Shown here: positions 17,829 through 25,255 of the stretch, piece by piece
How the letters are laid out: each line of letters begins with the position of its first letter
Numbering within the stretch: the stretch's first letter is position 1
NCBI RefSeq assembly: GCF_024448695.1
Contig: NZ_JAMOHY010000007.1
Coordinates: forward strand, 62,001 to 126,000
Length of the DNA stretch: 64,000 nt
Direction of reading: 5' to 3'
Source of the DNA: Stutzerimonas stutzeri
GTDB lineage: Bacteria > Pseudomonadota > Gammaproteobacteria > Pseudomonadales > Pseudomonadaceae
Notes under the pieces: generated by a model
Seen by the model: the letters and a program-made list of their open reading frames with translations, nothing else
Database searches by the model: none
Told to the model about the DNA's origin: nothing
Position numbers and translations under genes: made by a program

Positions 17829-18967
17829 AAGTGCATCGACAGTCCGGTTTCAGTCTGCTGGAAATGGCCCTGAGCCTTGCAGTGCTGGGGTTTCTGTTCG
17901 CGATGGTGCCCATGGCCCTGAGCGTGCTGGGTAGCGCACAAAGCGCCTCTCCTTCGCTCGATCGGAAGAAGCTTGCCGTCAACTCGGCGGTCGGCTTTAT
18001 CGTCCAGCATGACCGCCTGCCGTGCCCGGATGCCAATGGCGACGGTTACGAGGATTGCAATGGATCCCGCAGCGGGCGTTTTCCCTGGCGTACGGCAGGC
18101 CTTGGCCAACAACTGGTTAACGACCGCGGGTTCCCGTTCCAGTACGCGGTTTATCAGCACGCAAACGCCAATCTGGTCGCCCTGCAGAGCAGCTACCAGC
18201 CGTCGCTGCTCAGTGGCGCTACACCGCTGCAGAGCAATGCTTTGGATTTCTGCCAAGGCCTCAGGCTGGGTGTGTCCGGTGGGCTGCAGCCCGGTGAAGC
18301 CAGCGTACAGGCGCATACCGGGAGCGCGAGGGTAAATCCGGCCTTCCTGTTCGTGGACCCTGGCCCGCTTGACGCCGACCGTGACGGCAGGCCATTCGAC
18401 GGTATAAACGCCAAAGGGTTGGTCTTCGAATCGACCGGGCACAGCCAGAGTGATGATTACGACGATCAGGTAACGGCGATGAGTTTCGCCGAGCTGGCCG
18501 TCCGGCTCGATTGCCCGTCCATCCTGGCGCGCGTCAGCGCGGCTACCCGTGACTCCAATGCGGCCTACGATGCCCGGCGCGCCTTCAAATTTTACCTGGA
18601 CTTTCGAAAATTTGGCGTGGAAGTCCGGGAAACCAATCTGGAGATCGCCGAGTTGAAACGAGAAATCGCCGAGTTCAACACTGCGGCGAGCGCCGCGATG
18701 GCTTTGAATGATGCCGCCGCTGCGCTCAGCAGTGCCACGGGTGCCATTGCCATCGGGGTAGCAGCCATCAATGCGGCAGCGGCAATTTACGCCATACAGG
18801 ACGAGCTCAGCAGCACTGCAGAAGACGTCTCCGATAAAAAGGATCAGCTAGCAATCGCCAAGCAACAGCATGAGGCTGCGAAGGTCGCTCACGCTGACGC
18901 CCTGGCCTACCAGCAACTGGCGCGCACCACGGCGCTGAATCGCGATGCTAAGGGGTGGTTCCAATGA
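17825..18967 (+). CDS. Prepilin of family B with helical C-terminal extension
   Basis: A 380-residue prepilin; leader cleavage at QSG|FSLLE, then a hydrophobic helix. The body repeats family B blocks: RLPCPDANGDGYEDC, FPWRTAGLG, FQYAVY, LDFC, DPGPLDADRDGRPFDGIN and a YDDQVTAMSFAELAVRLDC segment. The C-terminal 120 residues are helical: a charged coiled coil (about 260-285), an Ala-rich hydrophobic hairpin (about 286-330) and a second coiled coil (about 333-375). It starts on the stop of the giant prepilin gene (ATGA) and is itself overlapped by the next one, so the three are co-translated. Confidence 0.78.
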   Translation: MKVHRQSGFSLLEMALSLAVLGFLFAMVPMALSVLGSAQSASPSLDRKKLAVNSAVGFIVQHDRLPCPDANGDGYEDCNGSRSGRFPWRTAGLGQQLVNDRGFPFQYAVYQHANANLVALQSSYQPSLLSGATPLQSNALDFCQGLRLGVSGGLQPGEASVQAHTGSARVNPAFLFVDPGPLDADRDGRPFDGINAKGLVFESTGHSQSDDYDDQVTAMSFAELAVRLDCPSILARVSAATRDSNAAYDARRAFKFYLDFRKFGVEVRETNLEIAELKREIAEFNTAASAAMALNDAAAALSSATGAIAIGVAAINAAAAIYAIQDELSSTAEDVSDKKDQLAIAKQQHEAAKVAHADALAYQQLARTTALNRDAKGWFQ

Positions 18968-20136
18968 GCATGCGATGCAGACAGCGGGGTATGACGCTGA
19001 TCGAGCTTTCCGTGGTGCTGGTCGTGCTGGGACTGATGACGGCCGTGCTGATGTCGCTGCTGCCCTCGCTGACTCGCCTGGCCAGTGTGGAATCAGCCAT
19101 TGATGACGTAAATGACACACAGAATGCGATAACCGGCTTCGCGCTGGCGACTGGTCGGCTGCCATGTGCCGATACCAATCAGGATGGCGTAGAGGATTGC
19201 CCTGCGGTAGCTGGCGGATTCCCCTACCTGACGGTGGGGCTCGGTGGGCCGCTGCGAAATGCACATGGCTATGACTACCGGTATGCCGTTTATGTGCGCA
19301 GCGACGGCGCGCCGATGAACGATGTCAATCTTGTCCGCGCGACCGACCGCTGGCAGCCGATCTTGGTGTCTGGTTTGCCACCGGCGGCAGCACTGGAGGC
19401 GTTTGACAGCAGCACACCGCTGGATCTTTGTCGTGCGCTCGGCGTGGCACAAACCAGCGCTGCCGATAACCAGTATCTGTACCTGGAGCACTCAGGCGCA
19501 CGTGAAGCAGTGGCCTATGTGCTGGCTGACCCTGGGCAGGCAGATCGTGACGGTAATGGCTCGCTGTTCGACGGGCTGAATGCTGCCGGGCTGGGCTTCG
19601 AGCACCCGGTCCGCAACAGCAGCCGGGAATATGACGACCGTGTCAGTGTCGTGCGCTTCAACCAGTTATGGGAGCAGTTGGGCTGTTCGGCGCTGCTCTC
19701 AACCGCCGGTCATGCGCACCCTAATGTGCTGTCCACGCTGGCGATGTTCCGCCAGACCATTCGCGACTATAAAACGCAGCTTGAACTGGTCGAAGAGATG
19801 GCGTTCGCCGACAACTTCCAGACGGGCGCGTCCATTGCCTCGGCTACCGCGTCGGTCGCGGCTGCTGCTGCCTCCGCGCCGACCGCGACCGCTTCGGCTA
19901 TCAATACTTTTGGTGCCACTGCTGCTGCAGTTGGCGCCTCGCTTGGCGCGATCACAGGCAACGCTGCGCTGGTGGGTCTGGCGGGTGCAGCCCAGGCAGC
20001 GGCCATCATCAATCTGAATAAGGTTCGTGATCAGTTGAAGGAGCTCGATCTTCTGATCAAAGAACTGGACGAGTTGCATGACGACGTCCGCATCAATGTC
20101 GTCAGCGCCGATAACGACGCGCTTTCGGCCCAGTAA
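18964..20136 (+). CDS. Prepilin of family B with Ala-rich hairpin
   Basis: A 390-residue prepilin; leader cleavage at RQRG|MTLIE with Met at +1 instead of Phe. Family B blocks are RLPCADTNQDGVEDC, FPYLTVGLG, YRYAVY, LDLC, AYVLADPGQADRDGNGSLFDGLN and YDDRVSVVRFNQLWEQLGC. Residues about 289-355 are almost entirely Ala, Gly, Ser, Thr and Val, forming a hydrophobic hairpin, followed by a charged helix (LKELDLLIKELDEL). The start at 18964 overlaps the preceding stop; the frame from 18955 would add only three residues. Confidence 0.78.
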   Translation: MSMRCRQRGMTLIELSVVLVVLGLMTAVLMSLLPSLTRLASVESAIDDVNDTQNAITGFALATGRLPCADTNQDGVEDCPAVAGGFPYLTVGLGGPLRNAHGYDYRYAVYVRSDGAPMNDVNLVRATDRWQPILVSGLPPAAALEAFDSSTPLDLCRALGVAQTSAADNQYLYLEHSGAREAVAYVLADPGQADRDGNGSLFDGLNAAGLGFEHPVRNSSREYDDRVSVVRFNQLWEQLGCSALLSTAGHAHPNVLSTLAMFRQTIRDYKTQLELVEEMAFADNFQTGASIASATASVAAAAASAPTATASAINTFGATAAAVGASLGAITGNAALVGLAGAAQAAAIINLNKVRDQLKELDLLIKELDELHDDVRINVVSADNDALSAQ

Positions 20137-20150
20137 TTACAGAGATTCCC

Positions 20151-20846
20151 ATGACTACCCATACCTGTTCGCGCCAACGCGGTTTTACATTGCTGGAAAT
20201 GTCCGTTGTTCTGATCATCGTCGCGTTGATCGTCAGTGCCCTGACGTTGGGCAGTGACCTGCAGCGCAACACCGTTTACCAGCATCTGGCGTCCAGTTTC
20301 GTCAGGGGGTGGCAGCTGTCGTATCTTAGCCATGTGGATCGCGTGGGCGTGGCGCCCGGCGATAGCCAGACGACGCCGACCGGCAAGGTCAATGCGGCTA
20401 ACGATAGCGAGCTGTGCAGTACAAACCTGCGCAACGCCATGTACGCAGCCGGGGTAACCATGCCGCAGGGCCGCGCGGAAGGCTTCGAGACCCACTATGG
20501 CTACCTCGATAGCAACGGCAACCCCCAGGACGTCAGCGCCTGTTTTGCAAACGTTGCCTGGAGCGTTCCGGGCAGCAGCGCCGGGATATACGTGGTACAG
20601 CGCAAGAATGTGCTGATCCTGCGCGGATTGACGCCCGATCTGGCGCGCATGCTCGACAACCTGGTCGATGGCAATGCCGATGCGCGGTTTGGCAGCTTCC
20701 GTGAGAAGGAACAGGCAGATGTGATCACCGCTGCCAGCGCCACGTGGAGCCTGGACAGCGGCGTAGCGTACGGTGGAACCAGCGCCACCAACCTTGATGA
20801 GTCCCAGGTGACCACCCTGACCGCTTACTATCTGATGGACCGGTAA
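20151..20846 (+). CDS. Type IV prepilin-like protein, family A member 3
   Basis: A 231-residue prepilin, cleavage at RQRG|FTLLE, hydrophobic helix VVLIIVALIVSAL. It shares with the proteins at 5037 and 5852 the GDSQTTP, TMPQGRAEGFETHYGYLD, SNGNPQDVSACF, GLTPDLARMLDNLVDG and C-terminal LDESQVTTLTAYYLM blocks. It is thus a distant third copy of family A, at the opposite end of the operon and directly before the assembly ATPase. Separation from its paralogs suggests old duplication or a distinct position in the filament. Confidence 0.82.
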   Translation: MTTHTCSRQRGFTLLEMSVVLIIVALIVSALTLGSDLQRNTVYQHLASSFVRGWQLSYLSHVDRVGVAPGDSQTTPTGKVNAANDSELCSTNLRNAMYAAGVTMPQGRAEGFETHYGYLDSNGNPQDVSACFANVAWSVPGSSAGIYVVQRKNVLILRGLTPDLARMLDNLVDGNADARFGSFREKEQADVITAASATWSLDSGVAYGGTSATNLDESQVTTLTAYYLMDR

Positions 20847-22546
20847 TGAAAAGAGTCGATCCCGACCTGGTTCTGGCTGACGCGCCCGAGCTGGGCGGCA
20901 CTCTGGTTCGCCTCGGCATCGTCGAGCCGATTCAGTTGGCCTACGCCCAACAGAAACAGGCAGTAACCGGTGAATCACTAAGCCAGATACTGGTTCGTTT
21001 GGGGTTGGTGGCCGCCAGCGATCTGGCGCGCGTATTGGCTGAGCACCATGGGCTGCCGTACTTCAGCCAGGAGGAGTGGCCTGAACCCGCGGCGGAGGTG
21101 CTGCAACTGTTCAGCCGTGAGGCCTGTCTGGCGCACGGGCTGTTGCCGCTTCGCGTACACGCCGGGCATCTTGAGGCAGTGCTCGGCAATGCCGATCCGC
21201 AACGCGCCGTCAGCCTGATCCAGCGCAGGACCGGGCTGGTGGCGCGGCTTTGCCAAGGCGACTTCATTGCCGTGACGCGTCGTATCGAGGAGGTCTATTC
21301 ACCGCGACGAGGATCGGCGATGTCTGCCTTCGAGCGCGAGTATCGCCAGCTGTCCCGGGACAGTCAGGGTTCTTTCCCGGTCGATGAGTTGATCAACCAG
21401 ATGCTGGCCCTGGCTGTCAGCGAGCGTGCCACCGATATTCATCTGCAGCCCGAGTCCCAGTCGGTGCATATGGCCTTCCGCATTGACGGTGTGCTGGTCC
21501 CCATCATGGCGCTAGGGCGAGGCATGATGCGCCTGGTATCGGCGATCAAGGTTATCTCGGCCATGGACATCTCCGATAACCTGAGGCCGCAGGACGGTCG
21601 CTTCTCCGTCACTATCGAAAACCAGGCCTACGATGTCCGTGTCTCCACCAGCATCACGCCACAAGGGGAGAGCGTCGTTATGCGTCTGCTCCCCAAAGGG
21701 ATCTCGGTGGCTGGGTTGGAAGAGCTGGGATTTGCGCCCGAACACCTGCAGCGTTTACAGGAGCTGTTCCAGCAACCGCACGGTATCTTCCTGATGACCG
21801 GGCCCACCGGCTCCGGAAAGACCACCACCCTGCATGCGGGATTGCGCCCGCTGGGCATGACCGGGAAGAGCATTCTGACCGTCGAGGACCCCATCGAGTA
21901 CGAGCTGCCGGTCGCTGCCCAAACCCAGGTAAACCGCAAGGCCAACTACACCTTCGAAACCGCCATTCGCCATTTTCTGCGGCACGACCCGGACATCATG
22001 CTGGTGGGTGAAATACGCGACGGAGAAACGGCAGAAGCTGCGATCCGCGCTGCGGAAACCGGCCACCTTGTGCTGTCGACGTTGCACGTCAACAGCGTGT
22101 CGGGCGTGGTCGGTCGTCTTATGGCGCTGGGGATCGCGCCCCAGGCATTGGCCGAGACACTGATCGGCTGCATCAATCAGCGTTTGGCGCGTTGCCTTTG
22201 TTCGCACTGCAAGGTGCCAGTAGCTGCGCCTGAAAATATGCCTTCAGGCCTCGAAACTCTGCTGACTGGCGTTCAGCACTTTCGAGGCGAGGGTTGCGGG
22301 CACTGTCGTCAGACTGGCTTTTATGGCCGGTTACCTGTCTACGAAATGCTGATCGTAGACGCACCGTTGGCGCGCTGGGTCGAGGATGGCGGGCGTCGCG
22401 CTCAGTTGCTCGGGCTGCTCACGGCGAGCAACCATGTACCACTCTGGGAAACGGGCGCACGCCTCTTGCGTGAAGGGCTCACAACGGTAGACGAGCTTAC
22501 ACGCGTTTTGGGTAGTCGCGAGGCTCTGGCTCCAGTCGTGCGCTAA
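20846..22546 (+). CDS. GspE/PilB/MshE-type assembly ATPase
   Basis: A 566-residue cytoplasmic ATPase that powers filament extension. An N-terminal MshEN-like region (about 1-110) precedes the T2SSE domain, with Walker A GPTGSGKTTT (about 318-327), an Asp box EDPIEYEL, Walker B DPDIMLVGEIRD and a His box GHLVLSTLH. A zinc-binding tetracysteine module is present (CLCSHC near 450-455 and CGHC near 483-487), typical of extension ATPases and absent from PilT. In the MshEN motif the key Arg seems replaced by Glu (ELGGTLVRLGIV), so c-di-GMP binding is uncertain. It is the last gene of the locus, with no retraction ATPase beside it. Its start overlaps the previous stop by one base (TAATG). Confidence 0.93.
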   Translation: MKRVDPDLVLADAPELGGTLVRLGIVEPIQLAYAQQKQAVTGESLSQILVRLGLVAASDLARVLAEHHGLPYFSQEEWPEPAAEVLQLFSREACLAHGLLPLRVHAGHLEAVLGNADPQRAVSLIQRRTGLVARLCQGDFIAVTRRIEEVYSPRRGSAMSAFEREYRQLSRDSQGSFPVDELINQMLALAVSERATDIHLQPESQSVHMAFRIDGVLVPIMALGRGMMRLVSAIKVISAMDISDNLRPQDGRFSVTIENQAYDVRVSTSITPQGESVVMRLLPKGISVAGLEELGFAPEHLQRLQELFQQPHGIFLMTGPTGSGKTTTLHAGLRPLGMTGKSILTVEDPIEYELPVAAQTQVNRKANYTFETAIRHFLRHDPDIMLVGEIRDGETAEAAIRAAETGHLVLSTLHVNSVSGVVGRLMALGIAPQALAETLIGCINQRLARCLCSHCKVPVAAPENMPSGLETLLTGVQHFRGEGCGHCRQTGFYGRLPVYEMLIVDAPLARWVEDGGRRAQLLGLLTASNHVPLWETGARLLREGLTTVDELTRVLGSREALAPVVR

Positions 22547-22588
22547 CCCTGATAGATATATGAAGACTTTTCCTGAGGTTCAAAAAGA

Positions 22589-23854
22589 TCAGGCCTGAAT
22601 GAGTGTGTCTGTTCGGGCTTCATGTGCGCCGCAGGTTTCCTGGGCGTGATCGCAATTGCTGCTGGGCGATTTTTGCGCTGTAGAAAACAAGAGGCGAGAG
22701 AGACGCGCCACGATCTCGTCGATCTGCGCTTCGTCGCAGATCAGCGGCGGCAGCAAACGGATGATGGTGTCGCGGGTCACCGTGATGAGCAGGCGCTGTT
22801 CTGCCAGTGCGCGAACGACCAGCTCCTGGCAAGGCCTGTTCAGCTCGATTCCCGCCATCAGGCCCTGGCCACGGATGGCGATGACATCCGGGTGATCGCC
22901 AAGCGCCTGCTGCAAGCCGGCAAGCAAGCGGTCCCCGAGTACGGCGGCGCGTGCCGGCAGGTTGTCACGCGCCATGATGTCGAGCACTGAACAGGCCACT
23001 CGGCAGGCTAAGGGATTGCCGCCGAAGGTCGAGCCGTGCTGGCCGGGCGAGAACAGGTCGGCGGCCTGGCCGCGCGCCAGACAGGCGCCGATGGGAAAGC
23101 CGTTGCCCAGCGCCTTGGCCAGCGTCAGGACATCGGGCGCGATGCCCGCGTGCTGATAGCCGAACCAAGTGCCGGTGCGGCCCATTCCGGCCTGGATCTC
23201 GTCGAGCATCAACAGCCAGTCGTACTGGTCGCACAGGGTGCGCAGTTCCCGCAGGTAGTCGGCGCTGGCGACACGAATACCGCCTTCTCCCTGCACCGGC
23301 TCGATCAGAACGGCAACGATGTTGGGCGACTGCTCGGCCATTCTGCGCACCGCATCGATGTCGTTGTAGGGCACACGCAGGAAGCCTGGCATCAGTGGCT
23401 CGAACCCGCGCTGATTCGCGGGGTTACCCGTGGCCGCGAGTGTCGCAAAGCTGCGGCCATGAAAGCCGTTCTGCATCACCAGGATTTGCGGCTGGGTCAG
23501 CTGTTTGCGGTGACCGTGCAGCCTTGCCAGCTTGAGGGCGGTTTCGTTGGCCTCCGCGCCCGAGTTGCAGAAAAAGGCCTTCTGCATGTCTGTCAATGCG
23601 CACAGGCGTTCGCCCAGCCGTTCCTGCCAGTCGATGCGAAAGACATTGGAGGTATGCAGCAGCAGCCCGGCCTGTTCGGCGATGACTGCGGCGATTTCCG
23701 GATGGGCGTGTCCCAGGCTGGTGACTGCGACGCCGGCAATGGCATCCAGGTACTCCACGCCTTGTTCATCCCAAAGGCGTGCGCCGCTGCCACGTACGAA
23801 GGAAACGGGCTGGCGGGCATAGGCCCGCATCAGGTGGGAAGTGGCGTGTTGCAT
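22589..23854 (-). CDS. Class III PLP aminotransferase, ArgD-like
   Basis: A 421-residue PLP-dependent aminotransferase of the acetylornithine/ornithine group. Visible features are the FCNSGAEANETALKLAR substrate/PLP region, NGFHGRSFATLAATGN, a LMLDEIQAGMGRTG pocket with the PLP-binding Asp, and the Schiff-base Lys in LAKALGNGFPIG. About 20 extra Cys/His-containing residues follow the usual C-terminus. It lies 62 bases downstream of a BenE-family transporter in the same direction, both divergent from a MocR regulator, so use of an imported amino acid or amine is more likely than arginine synthesis. The exact substrate is not predictable. Confidence 0.85.
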   Translation of the reverse strand: MQHATSHLMRAYARQPVSFVRGSGARLWDEQGVEYLDAIAGVAVTSLGHAHPEIAAVIAEQAGLLLHTSNVFRIDWQERLGERLCALTDMQKAFFCNSGAEANETALKLARLHGHRKQLTQPQILVMQNGFHGRSFATLAATGNPANQRGFEPLMPGFLRVPYNDIDAVRRMAEQSPNIVAVLIEPVQGEGGIRVASADYLRELRTLCDQYDWLLMLDEIQAGMGRTGTWFGYQHAGIAPDVLTLAKALGNGFPIGACLARGQAADLFSPGQHGSTFGGNPLACRVACSVLDIMARDNLPARAAVLGDRLLAGLQQALGDHPDVIAIRGQGLMAGIELNRPCQELVVRALAEQRLLITVTRDTIIRLLPPLICDEAQIDEIVARLSRLLFSTAQKSPSSNCDHAQETCGAHEARTDTLIQA

Positions 23855-23916
23855 GGAGCGGTCCTCAAGTCAGATGGATAGAGCAGGCAGGGCGATTCGT
23901 CTCGCTACGGCGGGCA

Positions 23917-25176
23917 TCAGTTGGAGGCTTCCTTACCCGCTGCGGCCTCGGTGCCCGGCTGAATGGTTTGTTGCGGCGCTCGTGTCCGCTGTGGCAAGCG
24001 CCCGTTGAGTACGGCATAGGCCAGCAGCCCCATCAACAGCCCCCAGAACGCGCCGCCAATGCCGAACATCGAGATGTTGGCCGCAGCGGCCAGAAAGGTG
24101 ATCAGCGAGGCTTCGCGCGTTCTGGCGTCGGCCATGGCGCTGGCGAGGCTGCCGCCTATGGTTCCGAGCAGGGCCAGGCCCGCCAGCGTGGTGATGAAGG
24201 TGGCCGGGAAGGCCATGAATACGGCGGCCAGGGTCACGCCGAACACGCCGACGAGAATGTAGAAGAGGCCTGCGGCGATGCCGGCGATCCAGCGCTTGTC
24301 CGGATTTTCGTGTGCTTCCCGACCCGTACAGATGGCAGCCGTGATTGCGGCGATGTTGAAGGCGTGCGAACCGAAAGGCGCCATCAGCAGCGAACCGAGA
24401 CCCGTGACGGTGACGATGGGGTTGGCGCTGGTCTTGAAGCCGTCTCCCCGCAGCACCAGCATGCCGGGCATGTACTGACCGGTCAGGGTGATCAGGAACA
24501 GCGGCAGCGCTACGCTCAGCAAGGCGTTGAGCGAGAACACCGGCAGGGTGAACACGGGGGCGGCCAGCTTCAACTCCAGCCCCGTCAGATCGACACGATC
24601 CTGTATGAGCAGGAAAGCCAGCCCCAGCACCAGGATGCCGACCACGGCATAGCGCGCCGTAAAGCGCTTGAGCACTACATAAGTGACGATCAGCAACCCG
24701 GCCAGCAACGGGTCGATGCTCAGGCCGGCAAAGGCCTTGATCCCGAATTGCAGCAGGATGCCCGCCAGTAGCCCGGCCGCCACGCCTGGCGGAATCAGCC
24801 GGATAATCCTTTCGAACCAGCCCGACAGACCGAGTACGACGAAGGCGGCGGCGCAAATCAGGTAGGCACCGACCGCTTCGGCATAGGACGTAGTGGCCAG
24901 TGCAGTAACGAGGAACGCGGCGGCTGGTGTGGACCAGGCTGTAATGATCGGCTCGCGTGAAAACCAACTGAGGAGGATTCCCGTCACCCCTACGCCGATC
25001 GAAATCGACCACACCCACGAAGCCGTCAGCTCTGGACTGAGGCCGGCCATCTGTGCCGCCTGGAACACCAGGATGAAGGTGCCGCCGTAGTTGACGATGA
25101 CCGAAACCAGGCCGGCGACAACGGGATGGGGAAGATCGCTCAAGCGAACGGACGAGGATGGCTTGGCAGATGGCAT
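23917..25176 (-). CDS. BenE-family benzoate/H+ symporter-like permease
   Basis: A 419-residue inner-membrane protein with about 12 membrane segments and the BenE-family signature regions (ITAWSTPAAAFLVTAL; PFGSHAFNIAAITAAIC). The founding member imports benzoate, but no aromatic catabolic gene is nearby; here it is paired with an aminotransferase and a MocR regulator. Other substrates such as amino-acid-derived carboxylates are therefore plausible. Its start lies 58 bases from the MocR ATG at 25234, so the two genes share a small divergent control region. Confidence 0.85.
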   Translation of the reverse strand: MPSAKPSSSVRLSDLPHPVVAGLVSVIVNYGGTFILVFQAAQMAGLSPELTASWVWSISIGVGVTGILLSWFSREPIITAWSTPAAAFLVTALATTSYAEAVGAYLICAAAFVVLGLSGWFERIIRLIPPGVAAGLLAGILLQFGIKAFAGLSIDPLLAGLLIVTYVVLKRFTARYAVVGILVLGLAFLLIQDRVDLTGLELKLAAPVFTLPVFSLNALLSVALPLFLITLTGQYMPGMLVLRGDGFKTSANPIVTVTGLGSLLMAPFGSHAFNIAAITAAICTGREAHENPDKRWIAGIAAGLFYILVGVFGVTLAAVFMAFPATFITTLAGLALLGTIGGSLASAMADARTREASLITFLAAAANISMFGIGGAFWGLLMGLLAYAVLNGRLPQRTRAPQQTIQPGTEAAAGKEASN

Positions 25177-25209
25177 GGCTCGAATACGACTCCTGAAAAA
25201 CGCTGTGAT

Positions 25210-25255
25210 TGGCAGTTGTTTTATAGCGCTAAAATGGCAGGTTATTCCCTGCCAT
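25210..25255. promoter_or_regulatory. Candidate MocR operator: palindrome plus direct repeat
   Basis: ATGGCAGG (25234-25241) and CCTGCCAT (25248-25255) form a perfect 8-bp inverted repeat with a 6-base spacer. A further TGGCAG at 25210-25215 repeats TGGCAG at 25235-25240 in direct orientation. MocR-type regulators usually bind direct repeats in the divergent region beside their own gene, as here. A possible promoter for the regulator is TTGGCA (25209) with TAAAAT (25230), spacing 15. Confidence 0.5.

Noticed and set aside
2062-22546. Classical type II secretion (Xcp/Hxc/Txc) cluster
   Set aside because: There are no GspG/H/I/J/K pseudopilins with usual features, the secretin is MshL-sized with a lipobox, and ExeA-like and MshN-like genes adjoin it.
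22589-23854. argD of the arginine biosynthesis pathway
   Set aside because: The family fits, but linkage to a transporter and MocR regulator and the extra C-terminal tail point to another substrate.
22589-25176. Benzoate degradation cluster suggested by the BenE-family permease
   Set aside because: No benABCD, catA or other aromatic catabolic gene is present; the partner is an aminotransferase and the regulator is MocR-type.
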